Under the pieces are notes generated by a model. That model ran no database searches. It saw only the letters and a program-made list of their open reading frames with translations, and had not been told where the DNA came from. A stretch of 64,000 nucleotides of DNA from Glebionis coronaria (taxonomy: Eukaryota; Streptophyta; Magnoliopsida; Asterales; Asteraceae). Positions 10,586 through 22,083 of this stretch are shown here, in pieces. The translations under genes and the position numbers were made by a program. Position 1 is the first letter of the stretch, and each line of letters starts with the position of its first letter. The DNA lies in NCBI GenBank assembly GCA_025667525.1, contig CM046878.1, positions 101,571,237-101,635,236 of the forward strand, written 5' to 3'.

Positions 10586-13308
10586 ATGGATTCTACTGCA
10601 GAATACCGTGTGACGAACAACAACATAATGGTGGTGGGTAATAAAGAGAGACCACCAATGCTTGTGGCCGGTCGATATGCTCAATGGCAATCACGTTTTT
10701 TCGTTATCTTGATACAAGACCTAATGGTGATGCATTGAGGCAATGTATTAACAATGGACCATATGTTTTCTCTGATATCACTGTTCCTCATACACCAGCC
10801 ACATACACTACTACAGAAGTATCCGCAACCACAAGAAAAGAAACTTTATCTAATCTTACACCAGAGAAGCGTGCTTGGTATGACGTAGAAAAAGAAGCGA
10901 TCTATATGATTTCAAGTGGAAATAGAGATGATATTTATTCCACGGTTGATGCATGTCCTACGGCACAAGAAATGTGGACGGCTATTGAACGCTTGCAACA
11001 AGGAGACTCACTCAACAAGCAAGATGTTAAAACAAACTTGTTTTGGAACTTTGGTAAGTTTACTGCATTGGATGGAGAATCAATTGAGTCTTATTATTCA
11101 CGATTCTACAAGATGATGAACGATATGACAAGAAATAACTTGGAGGTCTCCACCATGCAAGTTAATGTGCAATTTCTTCAGCAACTTCAACCAGGGTAGA
11201 CACGTTTTGTTACTTTGGTGAAACAACAGAATCAGTTAGACAAGGTAAACTATCACACTCTCTTTGATATCTTGAAACAATTTCAGCATGAGGCAAATGA
11301 AATTCGAGCTGAACGAGTTGCAAAGACGGCTAATCCACTTGCTCTAGTGTCTACCACTCAAGGTCATCGATCTCCTACTCTAAATTCATACTCCATTCAA
11401 TCATCCTCACCACGATATTCCACATCATCCAAGTCTTCATCCTACACAAGATCACGCGGCAAAGAAACCAGAGCACCATCACCACCATCTAAGTCATCAT
11501 CTAAAGAGGATAGTGATGAAGATCAAGCTCAGAAGAATCAGGAAATGAAACAACAAATTGCTTTCATTATGAAGACCTACAAGAAAATCTTCAAACCCAC
11601 CAACAACAATCTTCGAACATCATCCAACACAAAGAACCAATATGTTGAGAACCCTTCAAGGTATGACACACGTCGACATGGTGAAAGTCCTTCTAGGTAT
11701 GATCGACATAATCCAACACATGTTGAGGGTGCTGCAAGGTATGATCGACAAACTGCCAAGTATGATACTCAGAGGATTGCTGCTGCTACTGGGAATAGGG
11801 AAACTGTTGGAACGCAAGTGGTTCAACAAAGTGGGATTCAGTGTTATAATTGCCAAGGTTATGGGCATATAGCAAAGGAATGCAGAAAGCCGAAATGGGT
11901 TAGGGACTCTAGCTATCATAAAGAGAAGATGTTGTTATGCAAGAAGATGGAAGCAGGGGTTAAATTGTCGGCTGAGGAAGGAGCAATGCTTGATGATACT
12001 GATGATGAAGCCTCCGACCAAGAATTAGAAGCACATTACTCGTACATGGCAAAGGTTGACGAAGTTCTCAATGTCACTGAAGATGACAATGGCTCTATCT
12101 TTGACACTGAGCCACTCAATAAGGTACACACCACTGATGAATATAATGTGTTTGGTGATATTCATGATCATAGTGAGCTACCCAATGCCATTAATGACAC
12201 ATGTATGACGGAAAAGGTTGATAGCAATACCACACCCGATTCATCAGACATGTGCAATAATGACTTTGAGGATGATCAACATGCAAATGGGTATGATGAT
12301 GAGGAGCGTGTCACGCTTGCTAATTTAATTGCTAGTTTACAAAAAGATGTCAATGAAACTAGAAAAAGTCAAAAGCAATTAAAGAAGGCAAACGCAGAGC
12401 TCACTCAAAATTTTGAAGAATGCAAAGCCGCACTAATTACATCTAGTGAGACCATTGAACGGTACAAAGATGAGCTTCTTCAGAAAACCAAAGAGCTTGA
12501 GGGGTACAAGGGTAGTGCGTTAAAAAGTCAAAAGGACGATCTTGAAAAGAAATACAACGAAACTCTTGAGTTATTAACTAAAGAGAAACGTCGATTTAAT
12601 GTTTTATTAATGGATGAACGTCAAAAAACGTACCTTGCTACCACCAAAGTTAACGAACTTGAACAACGGATTTCGATGGATAACACCGAGTCTGCTAAAA
12701 TTATTGATGTTAAGAAGCAAGAGGTTGAAACGTTAAAACAAGATTTCAAAAGTCGACATGAAAAAGATACTGAAAAAGTAACGGAACTAGAAAAACAAGT
12801 CGAATTTTTGAAGAAAGTTGTTTATAAAACGCATGACTCTATTCAAACCGTAAGAATGATAGCACCTCCGTCTATGTTTAAGGGTCAAGCTAGCTTTGCA
12901 AGTCCTGATTATCTTGCCCAAGCTCAAGCTGCGAACTCGCGCCTTTATATGGATGAGTCTGAATGGACCGATCCCGAATATCCTCTTGGTTATGTTGAGA
13001 CATCCCTTTGGGAAGAGGAGAGTAGATCACCGGTCAATAAAGAGTTTGTGAAACCATACAATTATGCTTATGAGAATAGTCTATATGGTCTTTCCACTAC
13101 ACAAAAACAGAAGTCTCATGAGGAATTGTTTTTAGAATGCAAACAAAGAAAAATTCAATGGAAGAAAGCTTTTGCTACTAAGAAAACAAATGTTTCTAAG
13201 TTCATCAACTACTTGCCTCTTGATGCATCTAAAAGCAAGAGTAGGCAGACATTTGGGTTTCTACAACATTACATTGATAATATTAAATCCATTGTTGACA
13301 ATGAATGA
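10586..13308 (+). pseudogene. Copia 1 gag: capsid-like N-terminus, CCHC knuckle, coiled coil (broken)
   Basis: The likely start is the ATG at 10586, whose product runs through RPPMLVAGRYAQWQSRFF; a one-base loss in the T run near 10699-10704 shifts into the frame read from 10684. A TAG at 11197-11199 interrupts the same frame, which resumes at once and runs to a TGA at 13306. The first 170 residues resemble the UBN2/gag-polypeptide domain of plant Copia elements. A CCHC zinc knuckle (C-x2-C-x4-H-x4-C) is at 11842-11883. After it comes an Asp/Glu-rich stretch and long Lys/Glu-rich coiled-coil sequence. It would form the particle and bind RNA; as it stands it is interrupted. Confidence 0.8.
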
Positions 13309-14626
13309 AATCAACGAGAAAATGACGAGTGGAAAAAACCAATTACTCAAGATATAACTGTGCTTATCAAACAAATCTTAATACCGAACACGACCACATT
13401 AAAAGAAAATATGCTTGAATTTTAAAGATTAATTCGGTCTAAAATGTTTGATGATTTAAAATATGTTGAGTCTATTGAGAAAGAAATTGACGATCTTCAA
13501 ATGGACAAGTCCGTTTTTTCTTATGAATGTGATTTACTCTTAGAAGAATGTCTCTCCAAAGATATTTTGTGTGTTACTCTTCAATCTTGTGCTGATATCG
13601 ATGAATATTCTGATGTTGCATGCAAATATCTTGATAAAATCAAAGAATGTGAGCGTCTTGAACTTGAGCTTTCGAAACGTAAAGAAAATGTTGATAAAAA
13701 GGCTTTTGAGTTACTTTAACACAAAACTGATTTCCTTAAAAAACATTGTCATTCTCTTGAACTTGCTTTGCAAAAAGACGTTGGTAGTTTTCCACATGAT
13801 AATAACTTGCAAGAAAAACTTTCCAAAACGTTTCGAGAAATGAATGAACAGAATTTGGAAATTAAAGGGTTGAAAGCTCAGTTACAAGACAGGGAAAGAG
13901 CGATAGCAGAGTTGCAGAAACTCGTTGCTAAGATGGGTGGGAAAGTTGTGGAACCTAGCGTTAAGAAACCTGTTGTTAGACAACCCAATGCCTCTAAAGT
14001 GAATAGATCCTCTATCTTGGGAAACCCATCTGCTTTATCAAATTCCTCGTTTGCAAAACCTGTGTTTTCCCCCAAGATGGATGGAAAGGAAAGGTTACCA
14101 CAGAATCAACCCATAAGGAATATCATAGCACCAAGCGTTAAGAACAATAATGTGATTAAACCAGAGATGCATAGATTGGCCACTAAATCCACACACAACA
14201 AAGAAAGTCAATCACCTCAGACTTCTAGAAACACTAATAGATGTGTGTCTTTTACTACGGGTGTAATCCCCACTGATAATGTTAGCCGGACTCAGCTTAA
14301 GAGCACTCGCATAAATGAAAAGGTTTGGCAAAACAATAGTCAAGGGAAGATGAAGACAGTAGAAGACCACCCTAGGATTTTCAATGTTTCTAAGAATAAA
14401 ACATCTATAATCGCGTGTAATGACTATTTGAATGATTCGACTTTGAATGCTTTGAATGTTAAGTTTGTTTGTGTGAAATGTGGAAAGTGTGCTAATGCTA
14501 ATCATGCTATGTGTGTTTCGAATAATGTCAAAGGCGTAGATACTAGAACTAAGAAGCAAACTGCGATGCCTATTAGTGCTAGAAAACCCAAACGCAAAGT
14601 GAACCATTCTGGTGTAACCCCCTGAG
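13309..14626 (+). pseudogene. Copia 1 gag C-terminal extension with second Cys/His motif
   Basis: This continues the gag frame after the TGA at 13306, with further stops (TAA near 13424 and TAA at 13717-13719, the latter plausibly from a Gln codon). It holds coiled-coil sequence to about 13950, then a basic, Ser/Thr/Asn-rich part, then CVKCGKCANANHAMC (about 14470-14514), i.e. C-x2-C-x2-C-x4-H-x2-C. A frameshift in the C run near 14620 precedes the protease. A similar arrangement exists in Copia 2. The role of the extension is unknown. Confidence 0.7.
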
Positions 14627-16493
14627 AAAAGTATTGCATCAGACTCCACCACTAAGACCACTAGAATCAGAATTAGGGAATTATATGAGTCTGCTAGCAA
14701 GTCGTGGAAATGGTGGTTTGCTAATCAATGTCCTCTGAGATATAAATGGATGCCTAAAGCTAGGACAGAAAATGTGACAACGAGTGTTAGTATGACTTTA
14801 AATGTTGCTAACGACACTAATGATTCTACAATCACAACTATTGTGGTATCCAGATTAGAAAATGCTTCATCGTGTTCTAACTCTTCTGCAGGTAATACAA
14901 ATAATTCTCTTCATAATGGACTACGGATGCACGAAGCACATGACGGGGAATCTCAAGCTTCTAATTAACTTCGTGGAGAAGTTCCTGGGTACGGTCCGAT
15001 TCGGAAATGATCAATTTGCACCGATCCTAGGATATGGAGATTTGGTTCAGGGGAATATTACGATCAAAAGGGTATACTACTTCGAAGGGCTCAATCACAA
15101 TCTTTTCTCGGTTGGTCAATTCTGTGATGCGAATTTGGAGGTTGCTTTCCGAAAGAAGACATGTTTTGTTCGTGATTATGATGGGAATGATTTACTCACC
15201 GGTACACGGGGTACTGATCTCCACACTATTTCACTTCAAGATACAACTTCATCAACTCCAATTTGCTTCATGGCTAAAGCTTCAACGACTCAGACGTGGT
15301 TATGGCATCAACATTTATCTCATCTTAATTTTGATACCATCAACTTGCTTTCGAAGAAAGATATTGTGAGAGGCCTTCCAAGCTTGAAATTCATCAAAGA
15401 TCATCTTTATTCTACTTGTGAGCTTTGTAAAGCTAAACGAAGTAGCTTCAAAACAAAGACTACACCAAGATCTAAAGGACGGTTAGATCTTCTTCATATA
15501 GATTTGTGTGGTCCCATGCGTGTTCATAGTATCAATGGGAAGAAATATGTTATGGTAGTTGTCGATGATTACTCAAGGTACACATGGACTCACTTCTTGA
15601 GATCCAAGGATGAAACACCTGAAGTTCTCATCAGCTTCCTTAAACTGATACAACGTGGTCTTCAAGCTCAAGTAAAAGTGGTTCGTACTGACATAGGCAC
15701 AAAATTTTTGAATTCAACTCTGAGAAATTATTTTGAAGCTGAAGGAATCGAACATGAAACATCTATTGCTCGAACACCCGAACAAAACGGCGTTGTTGAA
15801 AGACGAAACCGTACTTTGGTTGAAGCTGCTCAAACATTATTATCCGCCTCAAAACTACCACTATATTTTTGGGCCGAAGCCGTGTCAACCGCATGCTACA
15901 CACAAAACCGCTCCTTAATTATCCCAAGACACGAAAAGACACCATATCACATAATTCATGAACGAAAACCTTCACTCAAACAACTTCACGTTTTTGGATG
16001 TACGTGCTACATTATTCGAGATAGTGAAAATCTGGACAAGATGAAAGAGAAAGGTGATACATGCTTTCTAGTGGGATATACAACTCAGTCTAAGGGATAT
16101 AGAGTGTACAACAAGAGAACAAAATTGATAGTCGAGACTATTCATATCAGATTTGATGAATTACAAGAAATGACACTTGAACAAAGCAGTTTAAGTCCCG
16201 ATCCACAACGACAAACAACTTCCGTTCACAACCGCACGGAACTCGGAAATCAAGAACACAACAATGAACCGTCAAGTTCAAAGCTGGTTCCTGAACATGT
16301 TCCTAGAGCAGATATGACAGTGGACACGACACTTGAAGAGTTGGAAATGTTATATGGACCAATGTATGATGAATCTTTCACGGGGGAGAAACATGTTGTA
16401 TCGAAGTCTTCCGCTGTCACTCATGATAAGAATGATGATACCAATCATCGTCAACATCAACAACTTCATCTACTTCAACACGGGTTGCTGTAG
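14627..16493 (+). pseudogene. Copia 1 protease and integrase (broken)
   Basis: A frame from about 14627 (ELYESASKSWKWW, then MPKARTEN at 14750) shifts near 14910-14920 into the frame holding MDYGCTKHMTG (14916). This is the aspartic protease site, where the usual D-S/T-G is D-Y-G. Integrase follows: HHCC module (WHQHLSHLNF at about 15303 and CELCKAKR), first Asp in DLCGPM (about 15500), second Asp in RTDIGTKF (about 15685), Glu in NGVVERRNR (about 15790). The frame ends at TAG 16491 because of a frameshift near 16425-16450; the neighbouring frame continues into RT. The altered protease triad and frameshifts make it inactive. Confidence 0.8.
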
Positions 16494-17745
16494 ATTTACC
16501 TCCTCAGAATATCACATCAACAACCACTCCTACAACATCAACAACTACTGTCATTGCTCCAGACAACACAAATCAAGCAGACAATGCATTATCTGACGAA
16601 GACGAATTTATCAACCCACTCGGTACACCGGTACACGAAACTGGAGAGTCTTCTACTCGCCATGATGATCCGTCAAATATGCATACGTTCTACCAACGAC
16701 ATCCTTCAACACATCATTGGACCCGAGATCATCCTTTGGTTCAAGTAATTGGAAACCCTTCACATCCCGTTCGTACAAGACGACAGCTTAACACCGATGG
16801 CGATGTTTGTATGTTCGCACTCTCCGTGAGTACAGCTGAACCGAAAAACATCAAAGAAGCCATGGATGATCATGCTTGGATTGAATCAATGACGGAAGAA
16901 CTTCAACAATTTGAAAGACTTAAAGTCTGGGAACTTGTTGACAGACCATACGATGTGATTCCTTTAAATCTTCGTTGGATCTGGAAAAACAAGATGGATG
17001 AAGAAAACACGATCATCAAGAACAAAGCTAGGCTAGTGGCTAAGGGTATGGCCAGAAAGAGGGAATTGATTTTGACGAATCGTTTGCACCAGTTGCTCGT
17101 ATGGAAGAGGTTAGGATTTTCCTTGCTTATGCTGCACATAAGGGATTCACTGTTTATCAAATGGACGTGAAGACAACATTTCTGAACAGTCCTTTGAAGG
17201 AAGAATTCTATGTTACGCAGCCGGAAGGATTCGTTAATCCTCATTATCCTGACAAGGTGTATCGTCTCCACAAAGCACTTTATGGACTCAAGCAAGCTCC
17301 AAGGGCGTGGTACGATGAGCTCTCGAAGTTTCTGGTATCCAAAGGTTTCTCAAAAGGTTCCATTGATCTAACTCTGTTCACTTATAAATATGGGGATGAC
17401 ATTTTGCTTGTGCAGATTTATTTTGATGACATTATTTTCGGGTCTACACACCCAAAACTTTCAAAATGGTTTGAAAAATTCATGCACAGCAAATTTGAAA
17501 TGTCTATGATGGGCGAACTAAAATTCTTTCTAGGAATTCAAGTTCACCAATCCCCAAGTGGTATCTTTATAAACCAAGCTAAGTATTGTCAAGAGATAAT
17601 CAAAAAGCATGGTATGACCTCATGTGACCCCGTTGGGACACCATTATCAACCACATCCCTAGATGCTGATTTGGAGGGAGATGCCATAGATCAAACGAAA
17701 TATCGTTCCATGATCGGCTCCCTCATGTACTTAACAGCAAGCTGA
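16481..17745 (+). pseudogene. Copia 1 reverse transcriptase (broken)
   Basis: The part in the frame of 16679 includes WIESMTEELQQFERLKVW and [11 protein letters not shown] one-base change near 17050-17063 shifts to the frame read from 17101, which contains [25 protein letters not shown] and the catalytic FDDIIFG (usual YVDD, here preceded by Phe). The frame ends at TGA 17743-17745, where the family has an Arg (ASRPD), consistent with CGA to TGA. It would copy the element RNA into cDNA in the particle. Confidence 0.85.
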
Positions 17746-18400
17746 CCAGATATATCACATGTTGTGTGTTATTGTGCACGATATCTAGCACGACCCCACT
17801 GAAAAGCACCTCAAGGAGGTTAAACGGATCTTTTGGTACCTTAAGAATACCATTCACATGGGACTCTGGTATCCGAGGGAAATCGGTTTCTTTCTAACGG
17901 TCTATTCAGATTCTGATTATGCAGGGTGTCTTGATACACGTAAAAGTACTTCTGGTGGTGCACAATTTCTAGGTCAAGATAAGCTTATGGGATGGTCTTC
18001 CAAGAATCAGGATTGCACATCATTATCATCAGCCGAAGCAGAGTATGTGTCTCTATCTGCGTGTTGTGCTCAAGTTCTTTGGATGAGAACACAACTCACG
18101 GATTATGGCTTCCACTTTGATAAAGTACCTATGTACTGTGACTCAAAGTCTGCCATAGCCATCTCCTGCAATCCAGTACAGCATTCCCGCACGAAGCACA
18201 TTGATGTCAGATATCACTTCATTAAGGAACAAGTTGAAAAGGGTATTGTTGAATTATACTTTGTTGGAACTGATTACCAATTAGCTGACTTGTTTGCAAA
18301 AGCTCTTTCGAAAGAGAGGTTTGCGTATCTAGTTAGGCAAATTGGTATGAGATGTTTAACTTCAGCAGCACTGGAGGTTCTGGCAAAGAAGCCTGCTTGA
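17746..18400 (+). pseudogene. Copia 1 RNase H
   Basis: After a stop and a frameshift near 17750-17805, the frame read from about 17807 to 18400 holds the Ty1/Copia RNase H domain with catalytic residues in YSDSDYAGC, SSAEAEYVSL and MYCDSKSAIA. It ends TTSAALEVLAKKPA then stop. The domain itself from 17858 is open, but it is no longer in frame with the RT. Confidence 0.85.
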
Positions 18401-20000
18401 TTCATCTATCAAACATCTACCTGTAAATATTTTTGAAAAAAGAAAAATACAAAAATATAAAACACATAAAAGCAAAACACAAAATTAAAAATCTTTGAAT
18501 CCAAAAATATTCTTCTCGACATGTCTTTCAGTATCGACAATATGGACGTGCCTAGAAATGTCGCTCAATGTGTGTACATAAAGCTCGAATGAAAGTTGTA
18601 AATATTTTTCAAAACATGTCATTTCTTCTTTTAATAAAGGAAATTGTCTATTTTGGACAATATTTCCAAACAACGAGTAGAGCAATCTATCTTGGGCTGA
18701 GCTTGTCACAAAACATTCAACGTTTTGAGCTCAACACCATGGCTTGTAATCACTTTCAGATTGCAACCCGGTTCTATATTCACGGGGGAGTGTACGCTTT
18801 AGTGCTCTTACCCTTAGCAAAAGAAGAGAAATCTTCTTACACTTGAGTGAATTCGTCAAGACATTCAAAGTCTATGAACTCAAGTTTATGCGTTAGAAAA
18901 ACCTCTTCGCCAAAAAGAAATAGGATTCTTCAAAAAGCGTTGAACACAATTTTTTCAAGAATTTCTCAATATTCAAAATCTTTCAAAAATTGTGTGTTCA
19001 GCAACTTCCATCCTCAAAAATCGAAATGTGGATCAAATCCTCACAATGAAAATTCAATTGGATAAATTTTTTAGGGGGAGCATTTCAACTTCATGCAAAA
19101 GAATAACACATATTTCTCCCGGAGATTTTCAAGACTATTTTTCAAAATATATTTTAATCAAATTTGGTATCTCTAATATCAAAAGATTTTATATATTAGA
19201 GATAGGGGAGAAAATGTGATTAAAAAGTGATCTAAAGACTCAAGCACTTTAAACTCTTATCCACATGTGTTAGAATGTCTACTTAAATTCTTTCGCATTT
19301 CTATGCACATGTGTAGGGGGAGCTTTTCTGAAACGACAAAACTAGCAAGGTGTTAAATGTTTTTCAAACACTTTGTTAGAATTTATAGTGGTTTTCATGG
19401 TTATGATAAAATACCCACAACATCTTTAATTCACGACGTTATTGGTGTCAAAAGGGTGGTTAGGTTAAGTCCTATGATCCAACCAGAACCGGAGGGATCT
19501 TCCCAGGGACAATTCAATAGATTATTAGAATTCCTTAGGAAAGATGGAGTAGAATGTGAACGTAGTTGAATGCCGACTAAGTACTGATGATAGCACTGGA
19601 ACAATCACAACAAGGTGCTATTAATGATGTCTTGGTAAGCAATGAAGGGGTTCAAGAATGAAAAAGAAATGTAAGGATAAAGGGTGTAAAGAAATTAGCC
19701 CTCCATACAACTTAGGCAGAAATCGGGTCAACACATCATGAAGACAACTCATCATGGACCCAGTGATGTATGCACAACCCTTTCCCTAGCTACTTAGGCT
19801 TCTCTCAAAAGAAGTTTGTTTTATTGTCACGGAGAACAACATGACTTCTATTGACTTTCTCACTTCGAGATAGTTGATATTGAATAGGTGGCATCTGCTC
19901 CAGCCTCCGACCACTAAAAGTGCACAAATCGAGTCTAGAGCCAAGAGATCAATCAAATCTCGTTAGGACACACAGATGAAGATCAAGAGGGTCATACGTT

Positions 20001-20400
20001 ATATCCTTGTGATATTGCTAGAACACTCAGAGGGATACTACTTAGTATTCACAATGTGGAAATCCTTCAAGTGTTAACATCATACAGCACTGCGGTAGGT
20101 CATATGCAAGATTCTTTATGAATTGAACATGTGTAAAACTGAAAAGAAACAGTGGTTTGATTCTGAATTGATTCAAACTCGTTTCAGGTTTCTACGCAAT
20201 ATCCTTATGGTCTTGCCTGAACATTCAGAGTGATATTCATTAATATTCACAGTGACGAATGGAAATCCTTCTAGCCTCAACATAAAACAGCGTTACGGTA
20301 GGTGACTTGTGAGATTCTTATGAATCAAGCTTGTGTCAACTGGAAAGCAACAATGGTAAGATTCTTTATTAATTACACTTGTTCCGGGAATTTGAATTGA
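20001..20400 (+). repeat. Two imperfect ~195 bp repeats in the Copia 1 3' region
   Basis: Each unit contains, in order, a GATATTGC/GTCTTGCC...GAACA[C/T]TCAGAG block, GGAAATCCTTC, GGTAGGT..., GA[A/C]TTCTTATGAAT-like, and AACTGGAAAGCAACA-like sequence. Unit 1 is at about 20005-20200 and unit 2 at about 20205-20400. Copia 2 has the same two-unit arrangement at 43404-43800. Confidence 0.7.
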
Positions 20401-20545
20401 CGATTTTAATCAAGTGGATATTTATCCAATTGATTCACTCTTTATGTTCGCAGTCTTGCTTTGAGACGGTCGAGTAAAGAGAACGGCTAGTACAGCCGCG
20501 AAACCCTGTCAAGGAGATTTTTAACTGAATCTACCTATCACAGGT

Positions 20546-20583
20546 ACGATATTTAATATCGTGTAACGGTCTTCACCGACCGG
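20546..20583 (+). other. Two adjacent hairpins conserved in both Copia elements
   Basis: ACGATAT-TTA-ATATCGT at 20546-20562 is a perfect 7-bp stem. CGGTC-TTCACC-GACCG at 20567-20582 is a perfect 5-bp stem. Copia 2 has ACGATAT-TTT-ATATCGT at 43947-43963 and the identical second hairpin at 43968-43983. Stems are conserved while the first loop differs by one base. Confidence 0.75.
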
Positions 20584-20956
20584 AGGTAAAACGCTACCGA
20601 TTTAGGACGAATGTCAAAGCCATTCAGTCCGCGTCTATGTTTTGTCTCAAGAAGGTGACGTTACGATGTACTCAGCAAAGTCAAAGATTCAAAACCACAT
20701 ACTCATGCCTAAAGACATATTCAACAATTAATAGTGTGAGCATGTGGATGAAGACACAAGATCGCAAGATGGCAAAGACAAGTCAAGGATGATTTGAAGA
20801 TCTCAAACTTAAAGACAAAGTCGAAAGACAACGACAAAGGCTCAAAGATCACAGCATGAAGGAACAAGACTACGATTACACGTTCAAGACTCATTTATGA
20901 CGAGATTAGTAATCTCTACAACTTTCCTAAATGACCAAGGTTTATGACCTCTCATT

Positions 20957-20965
20957 GGGGGAGAT
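20957..20965 (+). other. Polypurine tract of Copia 1
   Basis: GGGGGAGAT immediately precedes the TGTTAG start of the 3' LTR. Confidence 0.75.
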
Positions 20966-21364
20966 TGTTAGCCTCAAAATATTGAGTCAAACAAGAATGA
21001 TCGGTCATAGGTTTATTATGTATCGTATTTAAGAACGTTGTAATAGGTAGTAGGTTAGTCTTGTTTTACGGGCTCAACTTTAAGTTAAAGTTCATTCATA
21101 AGTAACTAAAGCTTAAAGGAAAGCCCAACCCATGTATTATAGTCCATACAAGCCCACATGTAGGGGGACTATAAATACCCTTCCTAGCATGTTAAGAAGG
21201 ACTGTTGGTTCATTTCATTCTCTCTCACTTAATCTAATATTCACCTAGTTCCAACCAATTCTCTCTCTTTTCTCTCTCTACTTTCTCTCTCTAGAATTCA
21301 TCTCATATCTACCTTTCTTTCTTCTTTATTCGTATAGAATCATCACTTAATATTAGGGACAACA
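20966..21364 (+). mobile_element. Copia 1 3' LTR (399 bp)
   Basis: It starts TGTTAGCC after the polypurine tract and ends GGGACAACA. The ending matches the 7-bp 5' LTR remnant at 9595-9601. A TATA-like CTATAAATA is at 21169-21177, followed by CT-rich sequence, as in the Copia 2 LTR. Confidence 0.8.
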
Positions 21365-21868
21365 ATCAGCTAGCTCAGTGACAAAGGCATCTGGTACTCA
21401 TCATCAACCGGTTTTGAGCTTAGCATGGAAGGATGATGGGTCACCTAATTTTTATGACGGTTTTGATAAACAAGTGAAGATATGACCATCTAGGATAACA
21501 ACTTGAAGCACAAAAAGGAATGCGACGAAGACTTTGGGATCATGTAATCAAGAGTGTTTTCAAGACATCACCTTGAGGGCAAGGTGAATTCGAAGGAGTG
21601 GGGAATGTTACGTATGTGGATATGCCCAGGAACTATAAGATGGGTTAGGATAACCATCATACTTATCTCTTGCTTAGGATAAATGTGTAGGATATCATTT
21701 GTTATGTTTTAAGATAAGTCTTGTGTGTGTGAGTTATCACATAATTAGTATTTAAGGTTTTATAATGTAATCATTTATCAATCAAACAAGTTAAAGTTAA
21801 ACAAATGTGTGGTTCTCTCATCTCTCGTTTGGTGCCATATTTCGATATTACCCGAGAGGATGGTAATC
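21365..21868 (+). mobile_element. Tail and LTR remnant of another LTR retrotransposon
   Basis: 21365-21605 looks like the decayed 3' end of a pol gene followed by a purine tract (GGAGTGGGGAA). A new LTR-like segment starts TGTTACGTATG at 21606. Its right end is unclear, near 21850-21868. Copia 1 inserted just upstream of or into it. The superfamily (probably Gypsy) is uncertain. Confidence 0.4.
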
Positions 21869-22083
21869 ATGGAACTTTTTCAGTTACCCAATTTTTGTTT
21901 TATACGTTAGAAGTTTTATACGTTAGAAGTTACCCTAACTAGAAACGTTGCATGCATATATAACGTTCCAAGTTTTTGTTCATGTAATCCAGTAGGTGTT
22001 TCTTTCAAAATAGACATTTTACAAAGTATACGTGGTAGGAGTATATATTTAGTACATGCAACTTAACATCCTTAATCACTTAT

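Larger units (their letters stand above)
18401..20965 (+). other. Copia 1 long 3' non-coding region
   Basis: About 2.56 kb between RNase H and the polypurine tract has no supported coding frame. It aligns by eye, in the same order, with 41603-44445 of Copia 2: for example the blocks at 18590-18780, 19450-19760 and 20430-20650. It contains two tandem ~195 bp repeats and two hairpins (listed separately) and several internal GGGGGAG runs. Confidence 0.75.
9595..21364 (+). mobile_element. Copia 1: defective Ty1/Copia retrotransposon (SIRE-like)
   Basis: The order gag - extended coiled-coil region - protease - integrase - RT - RNase H is that of Ty1/Copia. Only GACAACA (9595-9601) is left of the 5' LTR in the window, matching the end of the 3' LTR at 21358-21364. 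The internal region is about 11.4 kb: about 1 kb leader, about 7.8 kb coding, about 2.6 kb 3' non-coding. Many in-frame stops and frameshifts make it non-functional. Assignment to the Maximus/SIRE lineage is an inference from the large Gag and the integrase style. Confidence 0.85.
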
